Shown here one piece after another: positions 1 to 5,179 of a DNA stretch of 5,179 nucleotides. Under the pieces are notes generated by a model. The model did not search any database. It worked only from the letters and a program-made list of their open reading frames with translations, and was not told where the DNA came from. Source of the DNA: an uncultured Collinsella sp. (GTDB taxonomy: Bacteria > Actinomycetota > Coriobacteriia > Coriobacteriales > Coriobacteriaceae); assembly GCA_900555225.1 (NCBI GenBank), contig USKL01000128.1, forward strand, positions 1 to 5,179, given 5' to 3'. Numbering within the stretch: the first letter of the stretch is position 1; the number at the start of each line of letters is the position of its first letter. The translations under genes and the position numbers were made by a program.

Positions 1-2
1 GT

Positions 3-47
3 ATTGACACAGAGGAACTGTATGAGCGAGAAGGTATGTTGTCGTGA
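3..47 (+). CDS. 3' end of an unidentified upstream gene (partial)
   Basis: In frame 3, the reading frame is open from the window edge and ends at TGA 45-47, giving the 14-residue tail IDTEELYEREGMLS. The tail is charged and plausible as a protein C-terminus. Its stop overlaps the GTG start of the next gene in the 4-base GTGA arrangement (44-47) that is common between co-translated genes. The frame beginning at base 1 is also open, to 82-84, but gives a less protein-like Cys-rich tail and does not make this overlap. Too little is visible to name a family. The call rests on the overlap and the frame only. Confidence 0.55.
   Translation: MDTEELYEREGMLS
29..34 (+). promoter_or_regulatory. Ribosome binding site for the YodL-domain gene
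   Basis: AGAAGG lies 9 bases before the GTG at 44. It lies inside the coding end of the preceding gene, so initiation is probably coupled to termination of that gene. It supports the GTG start because the same frame has a stop (TGA 23-25) just upstream and no ATG between. Confidence 0.6.
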
Positions 48-349
48 AAATTGCCATCTACCAGATTGCGATAGAGCACGATGAGAACCGTCTTGCGTTT
101 CAGAGCCTGGATCACATCATATCGGTCAGTAATGGTCGAGTCCCTGTAGAGCTTTACGACTGCGTTTTTGCCGGAGAAGTTTCTGCGCAAACACTGGAGG
201 ATATCTTCTATGTTTTCAACATGGAGCACCCTTCCGGTTACAAAGGGCGGTCGCTCTCGGTCTCCGATGTGGTGGAAATATTTCTTGCATCAGGAGAAAG
301 CGAGTTCTATTACTGTGAGCCAATCGGGTTCAAGCGGATTCACTTTTGA
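44..349 (+). CDS. YodL-domain protein (mobile-element cargo type)
   Basis: A complete 101-aa cytoplasmic protein starting at GTG. It has no signal peptide or membrane segment. The second half carries the hallmark of the YodL domain family: a LEDIF-x2-FN-x2-HP stretch at about residues 51-63, then RSLSVSDVV at about 69-77, then a YY...GF ending near the C-terminus. The N-terminal part (KIAIYQI, then a short strand and LYDCVFAGEV) fits the family's usual lead-in. The protein is about the size of a stand-alone YodL domain. Such domains are common on conjugative elements of Firmicutes, alone or fused to other accessory domains, and their biochemical role is not settled. The family is named after Bacillus subtilis YodL, whose overproduction affects MreB-dependent cell shape; whether that applies here is unknown. 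The gene is probably cotranscribed with the overlapping gene before it and with the YkgJ-like start after it. GC is about 48%, lower than the right part of the window. Confidence 0.85.
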   Translation: MKIAIYQIAIEHDENRLAFQSLDHIISVSNGRVPVELYDCVFAGEVSAQTLEDIFYVFNMEHPSGYKGRSLSVSDVVEIFLASGESEFYYCEPIGFKRIHF

Positions 350-401
350 AAGGGGTAAACCAAACGCTGAGTACAAAAATAAATCAGGCTTTACAGCACA
401 A

Positions 402-433
402 ACAGGAGGCGTCGAATTATCGGCGCCTCCTGT
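402..433. terminator. 14-bp hairpin, possible terminator or attenuator
   Basis: Left arm ACAGGAGGCGTCGA (402-415) and right arm TCGGCGCCTCCTGT (420-433) pair over 14 bp with one T-G wobble on the plus strand and close a 4-base ATTA loop. There is no U-tract on the plus strand (GGCCTAA follows). On the minus strand the stem is followed by TTGTGCTG, which is weak. It lies 44 bp past the stop of the leftward surface-protein gene, so it could end that transcript, and it lies inside the rightward operon just before the ykgJ-like Shine-Dalgarno. The right arm also contains CTCCT (427-431), which is complementary to AGGAG (442-446). The hairpin could therefore take part in regulating the downstream start instead of terminating. 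Confidence 0.55.
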
Positions 434-441
434 GGCCTAAA

Positions 442-446
442 AGGAG
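442..446 (+). promoter_or_regulatory. Shine-Dalgarno of the truncated ykgJ-like gene
   Basis: AGGAG (within AAGGAGAA) stands 9 bases before ATG 456-458, which is near-ideal spacing. Its presence is a main reason for reading 456 onward as the start of a real gene and not as an antisense shadow. Confidence 0.65.
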
Positions 447-455
447 AATATCACA

Positions 456-545
456 ATGAACATCGAAGAAGTCTTATCAACAACGCACAGAATCTCTCCT
501 CGTGAGAGGGTCCCCTTTCACTGCGCCTGCTGCGGCGAGTGCTGC
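456..545 (+). pseudogene. Truncated YkgJ-family cysteine-cluster gene (5' end only)
   Basis: ATG 456 opens a frame that begins MNIEEVLSTTHRISPRERVP and continues FHCACCGECC. This fits the start of YkgJ-type cysteine-cluster proteins: a short helical lead, then F-x-C-x2-C-G-x-C-C, with Cys at residues 23, 26, 29 and 30. The family is thought to bind a metal or Fe-S cluster through several conserved cysteines and is usually well over 100 aa. Here similarity stops at residue 30, where an R normally follows. The open frame runs on to a stop at 774-776, but those 76 codons are antisense of the surface-protein gene, with Ala/Arg/Val-rich composition unlike YkgJ. The remaining cluster cysteines are therefore lost. 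It sits 106 bp after the YodL gene in the same direction. A 106-aa fusion could still be translated, but it is unlikely to work as a YkgJ protein. Family assignment rests on a short N-terminus. Confidence 0.7.
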
Positions 546-590
546 TGCGGCTGCCGTAAGGGGAGCGTTGACATCGCCCGTGCCCGCAAG
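477..590 (-). other. C-terminal sorting signal LAGTGD with an abnormal tail
   Basis: The LAGTGD motif is residues 1407-1412 (573-590). It is followed by 18 mostly Ala residues (VNAPLTAAAAALAAAGAV, 1413-1430) and then KGDPLTRRDSVRC. The order motif, hydrophobic span, positive tail is that of a sortase substrate. LA-x-TG variants are known in Actinobacteria, where class E sortases use them. The hydrophobic part is weak and short, and the tail is polar and acidic as well as basic, not the usual compact Arg/Lys cluster. The tail is encoded by DNA that reads as the ykgJ-like gene on the other strand, so the natural end of the anchor seems to have been replaced. The K and RR left in the tail could still stop transfer. 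Confidence 0.65.
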
Positions 591-3500
591 CGCGCCCGCT
601 TTTCCGGGGCGCTTGTTATTGCCGTGGTCCTTGCCACTGCCGGAGCTGCTTCCGCCGGAGCCGCCGCCCTCGTCGGTACCGCCGCCACTCGAGCCGCCAT
701 CGTCGTCTGCTGTCATCGGGGCGTCGTGAAGTTCTGTCGTATCCGCGCTGTCGCATACGCCGACCTGAACTTCTGAGCGTTCGCATGCCGCGTCGGGCAC
801 ATGAAGCTCGTGCAGTACGGCACCCAGCGCCGAGTTTGCGCCCGGTCGAATTTCCTCGAGCGTTACGGGATCGAGCGCCACCAGATTACGCGCCTTCGCA
901 TACAGCGTTACACGTTTGCCCACCTCGTCGCTCCAACTCTCGGGGATGGCGAAGCTCATGCGGAACTGTGCCGTGCAACCCGGTGCCAGCACGGCGTTGC
1001 CACTGTCGGCTACCAGCGGGTGCGTTGCAAAATGTGCGCCCAGCGTCTCGAGCGCGTATTTCACGCGCGCCATGTCGTTGGCCGAAGCGTCCTCGGCAAG
1101 CTCTGAATCGTAGATCGATGCCATACGTGTGTTCGCTCCGAACCCGATGGATGCGCTGGAGAACGGCTGGCTGGAGCCCTCTCGGTACAGATCGATCGTG
1201 CCGGCGGTCAGCAAGGTATTGCCGTCGTTTCGCACCGTGACCATGAAGGATTCTCCTGCTGCTCCGGGCACCACCGCGCCCGAGGTAGCAACGGCGCCCG
1301 TCGGAGTGGCGCACGCCACCAAGGGCACTTCGATGCCGTGCAGCTCTGCCTCGCTCTTTTCCGCGCTCACAATGTGCGTGGCGAGCGCGGAGAGCATGCC
1401 TCCCGACGTCAAAAATGTCGTTATCTGATCGACGGGATGGTCCAGCTCGCACATCACGAACGGCTCCGTGAACAGATCGCCTGCCAAGGTGCTGGCGAAG
1501 ATGCGGAAGTGCTTGCCCATCACTGCTACCGGGTTGCCTTCTTCGTCGTAGGTTTGCCCCACCTTGCCATCGGTGTTCTCTACATAGAGCACGCACCTGC
1601 CGTTGTTGCTTACGCTAAACGATGCCGGGCCACAGCCTGCGGCACCCACGGGCTGCGTTGCAAATGCCGATGCGCCTCGCGTCCAAATAATATGCTGCAA
1701 TTGCTCGTTGACGGTTGCCAAAAAGCCCGAATGTTGTGGCCACGGCACCGCACGGGGTACCGTGGCGTCTGGTGACATAACGCCCCAGCCCGCAATGGAC
1801 TGGCCGATCACGGCGTACGATGCGCAGCCGCAACCGTCTGCGGTCTCGTACGCAACGGGCACCACCATTTTGCCGTTGATATTCTCGGGTACGCCCAGCT
1901 CGATGCTCGATGGCGCTTGCGGAAAGCGGAGGACCTGACGGAACGTGAGGCTGTCGCCCAAATCATCCGACCACAGGGTGAAGCACTCCAGCGCAACCTC
2001 AGCCTCGCTACCGAGCGCCTTTTCTGCGGTGGTTCCGCGGCGGTGGAGGTAAGCGCCCGACAGGCGCCCGTCGACCAGCGTCTTGCCCACCGTGATGCGT
2101 GGACACTGCAGACAATGGTGGCCATCCTCCTGAAGGCGGCCGCGCGAGATGCTGCGCCATGACGTATGCGACACCACGCGGATCTCGTCATTGCTTATGC
2201 GCAGGCGCACGACGGACAGTATGCCGGATGTGCTTGCCGTATCGAAAAGGGTGTTGTCGCCGTCGAGGCGCTCGCCCGAGACCAGCAGCACGTAGGCGTC
2301 CTGGTTTCCTCTTCCGTCCGTATATTCCACTACGTCGAAGTCGTAATCGTATATGCCGTCGCGCTCCACGTCGCCCTCGCCAAACCCAAGGGGAAAGTCC
2401 ACAGGCGTGGGAGCGGACCACGTTCCGTTTGCCTTTGTGTGTACCACCAGGCGCGAGCGACCATTGTCGCCGTAGCGCACCGAGGCGATACGGAATAGGC
2501 ATTCTACGCCGGCAATCATTGCCAGCTTCATGTGGGCTTCGCTGAGCACGCCAGCAAACAGCACGTTGTCGCTCGAGGGCTTGATGCCGCCACGCTCGTC
2601 CTCCGACACGCCGGCAGAATCGGCGTTCGGGTCGGCAACGGTGTTCGTTGCCTGACCGATGTAGGTGTACTCATACATCGGCGCGGCGTTTTCGTCGTTC
2701 TCTATCAGTGCATGGACGAAATGCTCGATCTGTCCCGTGTCGTCGCTTTCTGCATCCGCCTCGAGCTCAATGCGCGTGACCGCTTGATCCCAATCGCGCA
2801 CGACAGGCGCGGCGTTTACGGCAGTGGCCTTAACCTCGGCGCGTGCGAGCAGTTCGGCGTTGGTGACGATGGTGGCCGATGCGATAAATTGCGGCACGCC
2901 GCCCGCCTCAATGTTGCCGGCCGAGCCGAAGCAGGCATCCAGCGTGTAAGGCGTATCTCCACCCAATGCGAGCTCAGAGCGCTGGAGTACATACTGGTCG
3001 CCATTGTCCACAGACATATTCCACGAATCGATGAGTGTGGGCCACGACCCCGACCAAGCCTTGGTGGTCCACTTGAACATTACGAACTGGAGTATCACAT
3101 CGACATCGACGTCTGCACCTACGCGCAGTCGCGGAAGCTGGTGTCCATCTGCCTTCTCGTACCCAATGAACAGCGTGAGGGATGCGGCGCCGCGCACGGC
3201 AGACGAAGCGACGCCTGCAACGCCGGCGCCAAAGGTGACGGCAAGCCCGATCTGGATAGTGAATGAGCCCGACGTGTTGGAATAGTCGAGCGAAATGTTT
3301 TTAAAAAACGCGGCGCCGCTGCCGTGCGTGTGGGCACCCACGGCGAGCGCCAGCTTCGCCAACACCCAGGGGTTGACGTTTAGGAAAAACGGCACCGGTC
3401 CTAGGGTAAACTGCTCGGTCCAATTGAGGTCGGTTCTTACCTGGAAGAGGGCCTTAATATTGCCGTATGCGGGGTCGTTGTTGTTACCCCAGGTTTTGCC

Positions 3501-4808
3501 CACCCAATCGTAGGCGAGCGAGCCGTACAGCTGTGTGGCGATATCCATCGTGAACAGCGGCGTGCAATGGTGGCGAAGGAGCTTGGTGTTTCTTGGATCG
3601 GTGCCCGATCCGGCACTCATACTCTTGTACTGATTCCACTTCCCTTCCATCTCGTCGAGGTAGCGGTTTGCCTGCTTGGCGCCCGACTCGCGCGGCGATT
3701 TCTTCCAGTATTCCGGATCAGGGTTGCCCGAATCGTTCATATAGCTGGCTGGTTTGTATCCTCCGCCAAATAGTACGTACCCGGCAAACGAGAAATCGAA
3801 CAAAATGGGGAATGAGGGCATCCAGCACGTGAACTTATTGCCGCCGATGCCGGGAAACGCCGCGGGGAAATCAAACGGAGTGATCTCTTGGTCCATGGTG
3901 GTGGGGACGATAGTGGTCGATCCGGATTCCGCCTTTGCGGCCGGCGCGGTGACAACGGCCATGGGGGATGAGAGCGTGTAGGTTTTGCCCTGATAGTCGA
4001 GGACAAAGCGCAGCTTGCATCCTTCCTCCAGAAGGTTTGACGCTGCATCGAGGAACGTGTCTTCGAGCGTGAACGTCGCCAGATTATCCGCGCCCGATGC
4101 GCTGGCCTTGACTTGGCCAATCTGCGTGACGGTTTCGGGCGAGCTGTCCGTGGCGGGCATTACCTTGTTGATGTGCAGCGTTGCCTGTCCACCCTGTGGC
4201 AGATGTGCCTGCACGGTAAAGGCGTGCGTATCGGGCTGGTCGTTTGCTGCTTCGTCCGCTGGCATTGCCATAAACGTGGCGTCGGCGTACTGGATATCCC
4301 ATTCGTCGAATGTGAGCTGGCAGAAGTACGGCTCGCCGTCGGAAAGCGGACGCGTGGGCGCGGTTATGGCGGTGCCGCCCTGGATACGCGCAAGGGGAAT
4401 CTCGACATCACGGTAGCCCGCCATGCTAATGGAGATGCCGCCGTTAAAGTCGTACGCGTCGAGAAGCGTTGCCTCGTCCACGTAGCCTTCCGAAAGCGGC
4501 GCGACCTCAAAGATGGCCGTGCCTTCGTCATCGGTCGTGGCGGTGAACTGCTTGCCTGCGGCATAGCGCGATGTGAGCGTGACCTGGGCACCTGCGATGG
4601 GCGTGTTCTTGTTGGCGACGTCGACCACGACCACACCAAACATGGTGCGCGAGAGAACGAGCACCTTGAAGGGGTCTTCTTCGTCGGCATAGGCTGCGGT
4701 GGGCGCGAACGGCAGCAGGAAGGCATTTTCGCTTCCCGGCACGCGAGGCAACATAATGCTCGCTAGCGAGGACGCTCCAGCAACAAGTAACGAACGGCGA
4801 TCAAGCAT
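477..4808 (-). CDS. Giant exported, sortase-anchored surface protein (1443 aa)
   Basis: The ATG at 4808 is chosen because GGGAG (4815-4819) precedes it by 6 bases and because MLDRRSLLVAG begins a clear signal peptide. The same frame stays open to 5093 but there runs antisense-like through the regulator gene. Visible regions: residues 1-41, twin-arginine-like signal (AYA before DEED); about 45-140, a carboxypeptidase-regulatory/Cna-B-like Ig domain (IAGAQVTLT, then TTDDEGTAIFEV); about 160-290, a second beta-rich domain; about 320-470, aromatic-rich; about 475-590, alternating strands with small residues (GLAVTFGAGVAGVASSAV) as in other giant gut surface proteins; about 750-1150, probable beta-propeller blades (RIASVRYGDNGRSRLVVHT, GTWSAP, LQHIIWTRG); about 1180-1330, CARDB-like (VRNDGNTLLTAGTIDLY); about 1365-1406, Gly/Ser/Asp spacer; 1407-1412, LAGTGD. 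It has no catalytic signature I can recognise, so adhesion or ligand binding is inferred only. It is preceded by a LuxR-type regulator. The last 13 residues appear to come from neighbouring foreign DNA. Confidence 0.85.
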   Translation of the reverse strand: MLDRRSLLVAGASSLASIMLPRVPGSENAFLLPFAPTAAYADEEDPFKVLVLSRTMFGVVVVDVANKNTPIAGAQVTLTSRYAAGKQFTATTDDEGTAIFEVAPLSEGYVDEATLLDAYDFNGGISISMAGYRDVEIPLARIQGGTAITAPTRPLSDGEPYFCQLTFDEWDIQYADATFMAMPADEAANDQPDTHAFTVQAHLPQGGQATLHINKVMPATDSSPETVTQIGQVKASASGADNLATFTLEDTFLDAASNLLEEGCKLRFVLDYQGKTYTLSSPMAVVTAPAAKAESGSTTIVPTTMDQEITPFDFPAAFPGIGGNKFTCWMPSFPILFDFSFAGYVLFGGGYKPASYMNDSGNPDPEYWKKSPRESGAKQANRYLDEMEGKWNQYKSMSAGSGTDPRNTKLLRHHCTPLFTMDIATQLYGSLAYDWVGKTWGNNNDPAYGNIKALFQVRTDLNWTEQFTLGPVPFFLNVNPWVLAKLALAVGAHTHGSGAAFFKNISLDYSNTSGSFTIQIGLAVTFGAGVAGVASSAVRGAASLTLFIGYEKADGHQLPRLRVGADVDVDVILQFVMFKWTTKAWSGSWPTLIDSWNMSVDNGDQYVLQRSELALGGDTPYTLDACFGSAGNIEAGGVPQFIASATIVTNAELLARAEVKATAVNAAPVVRDWDQAVTRIELEADAESDDTGQIEHFVHALIENDENAAPMYEYTYIGQATNTVADPNADSAGVSEDERGGIKPSSDNVLFAGVLSEAHMKLAMIAGVECLFRIASVRYGDNGRSRLVVHTKANGTWSAPTPVDFPLGFGEGDVERDGIYDYDFDVVEYTDGRGNQDAYVLLVSGERLDGDNTLFDTASTSGILSVVRLRISNDEIRVVSHTSWRSISRGRLQEDGHHCLQCPRITVGKTLVDGRLSGAYLHRRGTTAEKALGSEAEVALECFTLWSDDLGDSLTFRQVLRFPQAPSSIELGVPENINGKMVVPVAYETADGCGCASYAVIGQSIAGWGVMSPDATVPRAVPWPQHSGFLATVNEQLQHIIWTRGASAFATQPVGAAGCGPASFSVSNNGRCVLYVENTDGKVGQTYDEEGNPVAVMGKHFRIFASTLAGDLFTEPFVMCELDHPVDQITTFLTSGGMLSALATHIVSAEKSEAELHGIEVPLVACATPTGAVATSGAVVPGAAGESFMVTVRNDGNTLLTAGTIDLYREGSSQPFSSASIGFGANTRMASIYDSELAEDASANDMARVKYALETLGAHFATHPLVADSGNAVLAPGCTAQFRMSFAIPESWSDEVGKRVTLYAKARNLVALDPVTLEEIRPGANSALGAVLHELHVPDAACERSEVQVGVCDSADTTELHDAPMTADDDGGSSGGGTDEGGGSGGSSSGSGKDHGNNKRPGKAGALAGTGDVNAPLTAAAAALAAAGAVKGDPLTRRDSVRC
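522..545. other. Putative recombination or assembly junction
   Basis: To the left of this segment the plus strand reads as mobile-element genes; to the right the minus strand reads as the surface-protein gene. The 24 bases between read acceptably both ways: plus strand C-A-C-C-G-E-C-C of the YkgJ motif, minus strand Ala-rich A-L-A-A-A-G-A of the anchor helix. The breakpoint therefore cannot be placed more finely by eye. The segment is rich in GCN/TGC triplets, which favours microhomology joining in vivo and false joins in assembly alike. No target duplication or second copy is seen in the window. Confidence 0.6.
4686..4808 (-). other. Twin-arginine-like signal peptide
   Basis: Residues 1-41 are MLDRRSLLVAGASSLASIML followed by a Pro-rich stretch and a second hydrophobic patch ending TAAYA before DEEDPF. 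RR-S-L-L matches the RR-x-hydrophobic-hydrophobic core of Tat signals, and A-Y-A is a normal signal-peptidase I site. The hydrophobic core is modest, as is usual for Tat. Sec export cannot be excluded, because the residue before RR is D and not S/T. Confidence 0.6.
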
Positions 4809-4860
4809 CTTGGGCTCCCATCCCGCAGATATCGGTGGAAATAATCCAATTTTGCGAGAA

Positions 4861-4923
4861 GACGCTTCGTGGCGGTAGTGCCGTTCAAGGGTCAAAATGT
4901 CCAAATTGATCGAGCGAAGCGTC
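4861..4923. promoter_or_regulatory. 9-bp perfect inverted repeat, candidate operator
   Basis: GACGCTTCG at 4861-4869 and CGAAGCGTC at 4915-4923 are exact reverse complements separated by 45 bp, giving a centre-to-centre distance of 54 bp, close to five helical turns. It lies upstream of the surface-protein start and downstream of the LuxR-type stop. Half-sites this far apart suit DNA looping or two bound dimers better than one compact LuxR box. It could also be chance, or the base of a large stem. Confidence 0.4.
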
Positions 4924-4925
4924 GG

Positions 4926-4941
4926 GTTCCGGAACGTGTTC
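4926..4941. repeat. Overlapping GTTC/GAAC palindromes
   Basis: The plus strand reads GTTC-CG-GAAC-GT-GTTC, i.e. a perfect 10-bp palindrome (4926-4935) sharing its GAAC with a second dyad (4932-4941). The 4-base units alternate in orientation with a 6-base step. It is immediately next to the right arm of the inverted repeat at 4915-4923 and may belong to the same binding region. Confidence 0.35.
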
Positions 4942-4963
4942 GATGCGCTTGGCAGCCCGGTCG

Positions 4964-5179
4964 CTAACGCAACATATGCGCGACCAGCTCCGCGCGCGTG
5001 CCGATGCCAAGTTTTGCGTATACGCCGGATAGGCGGTTTTTGACGGTGCCCGGCGATACTCCCATATGGCGTGCGATTTCGGCGTTGGTCCACCCACGAC
5101 AGGCGAGCATGGCCATAGTGAATTCCGTGGTCGTTAGATCGTCGGCCACGTCCTCGCCCGAATCGGGGTTGTGGATGCG
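4964..5179 (-). CDS. LuxR-type HTH transcriptional regulator (C-terminal part)
   Basis: The frame is open from the right window edge to TAG 4964-4966, giving 71 visible residues, so the N-terminus is missing. They form a complete LuxR/FixJ (GerE) winged-type HTH: LTTTEFTMAMLACRGWTNAEIARHM, then GVSPGTVKNRLSGVYAKLG, then GTRAELVAHML at the end. The recognition helix is around SPGTVKNRLSGVYAKL, and the glycine and hydrophobic pattern match the family closely. In Eggerthellaceae many such regulators have a multi-membrane-span N-terminal sensor; this one may too, but the window does not show it. A GTG at 5149 is in frame, but it is an internal codon because the HTH-bearing frame continues upstream. 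It is followed by the surface-protein gene in the same direction and is its likely local regulator. Confidence 0.9.
   Translation of the reverse strand, partial: RIHNPDSGEDVADDLTTTEFTMAMLACRGWTNAEIARHMGVSPGTVKNRLSGVYAKLGIGTRAELVAHMLR

Larger units (their letters stand above)
350..455 (+). other. Intergenic leader between the YodL gene and the ykgJ-like start
   Basis: This 106-bp spacer is AT-rich at its left end (24 of 60 GC over 361-420). It holds the hairpin at 402-433 and the Shine-Dalgarno of the ykgJ-like gene at 442-446. No promoter with good -35 and -10 elements could be recognised, so readthrough from the YodL gene is the simplest way to transcribe the next gene. Confidence 0.6.
4809..4963 (-). 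other. Spacer between the LuxR-type gene and the surface-protein gene
   Basis: The 155-bp spacer holds the surface-protein ribosome binding site (4815-4819), a 9-bp inverted repeat (4861-4869 and 4915-4923) and a GTTC/GAAC dyad cluster (4926-4941). I could not find a convincing -35/-10 pair or a hairpin plus T-run terminator on the minus strand. Separate transcription of the surface gene is therefore likely from its length and dyads, but not shown. Confidence 0.55.

Noticed and set aside
168..440. 90-aa plus-strand open frame overlapping the YodL gene
   Set aside because: It is a shifted frame through the YodL domain and the hairpin, and its protein has no family pattern.
494..508. Short hairpin CTCTC-CTCGT-GAGAG near the surface-gene stop
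   Set aside because: It has only 5 bp, lies inside coding sequence of both genes at the junction and has no T-run. It is too weak to call a terminator.
546..776. Continuation of the ykgJ-like frame to a 106-aa protein as a functional gene
   Set aside because: Beyond residue 30 the composition is that of antisense from an Ala/Gly/Ser-coding region. It lacks the rest of the cysteine cluster.
785..1240. 151-aa plus-strand open frame, and the 236-aa minus frame at 886-1596
   Set aside because: Both are Arg-rich shadow frames of the surface-protein gene with no family resemblance.
2532..3266. 244-aa plus-strand open frame inside the surface-protein gene
   Set aside because: It is entirely antisense to a well-supported coding region, has no recognisable domain and fits the long shadow frames expected at this GC.
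3298..3308. TTTTTAAAAAA run as a programmed frameshift site in the surface gene
   Set aside because: On the coding strand it reads GCG TTT TTT AAA AAC, which does not place an X XXY YYZ slippery heptamer in frame. The reading frame is intact on both sides.
4809..5093. N-terminal extension of the surface protein to an ATG at 5093 (1538 aa)
   Set aside because: It would overlap the LuxR-type gene and read as Arg-rich low-similarity sequence. The ATG at 4808 has a Shine-Dalgarno and a signal peptide directly after it.
1..5179. tRNA, rRNA, CRISPR arrays, insertion-sequence ends
   Set aside because: I looked on both strands and saw no cloverleaf-like segment, rRNA motif, spaced direct repeats or transposase. 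None is reported.

Overview
The window looks like a piece of a gut-type actinobacterium of class Coriobacteriia, most likely Eggerthellaceae. This is an inference from three things: moderate-to-high GC in the right part, a LuxR-type regulator placed directly before a very large exported surface protein, and an LA-x-TG type sorting signal followed by D. No rRNA, tRNA, CRISPR array or complete transposase is visible.

Left part (1 to about 522-545). Hand-counted GC is 145/300 over 61-360, and 24/60 over 361-420. It carries the last 14 codons of an unidentified gene. That gene overlaps, by 4 bases (GTGA), a complete 101-aa YodL-domain gene of the kind found as cargo on conjugative elements. A strong 14-bp hairpin follows, then a well-placed Shine-Dalgarno and the first 30 codons of a YkgJ-family cysteine-cluster gene, up to its C-x2-C-G-x-C-C motif. 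All point rightwards and look like one operon of an integrative or conjugative element.

Right part (about 522-545 to 5179). Sampled lines are 55-65% GC and all genes point leftwards. A LuxR-type HTH regulator, cut by the window end, is followed after 155 bp by a 1443-aa protein. That protein has a twin-arginine-like signal peptide, Ig-like domains, a beta-rich central module, a probable beta-propeller, a CARDB-like domain, a Gly/Ser linker and an LAGTGD sorting signal. The regulator probably controls this surface protein, and a 9-bp inverted repeat in the spacer is a candidate operator.

The most notable point is the contact between the two parts. The rightward ykgJ-like frame stops looking like YkgJ just after its Cys motif and runs into antisense of the surface-protein gene. 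The leftward surface protein loses its normal anchor tail and takes its last 13 residues and stop codon from antisense of the ykgJ-like gene. About 24 bp (522-545) read sensibly in both. This is either a real recombination or insertion junction that fused two converging genes tail to head, or an assembly chimera through GC-rich microhomology.
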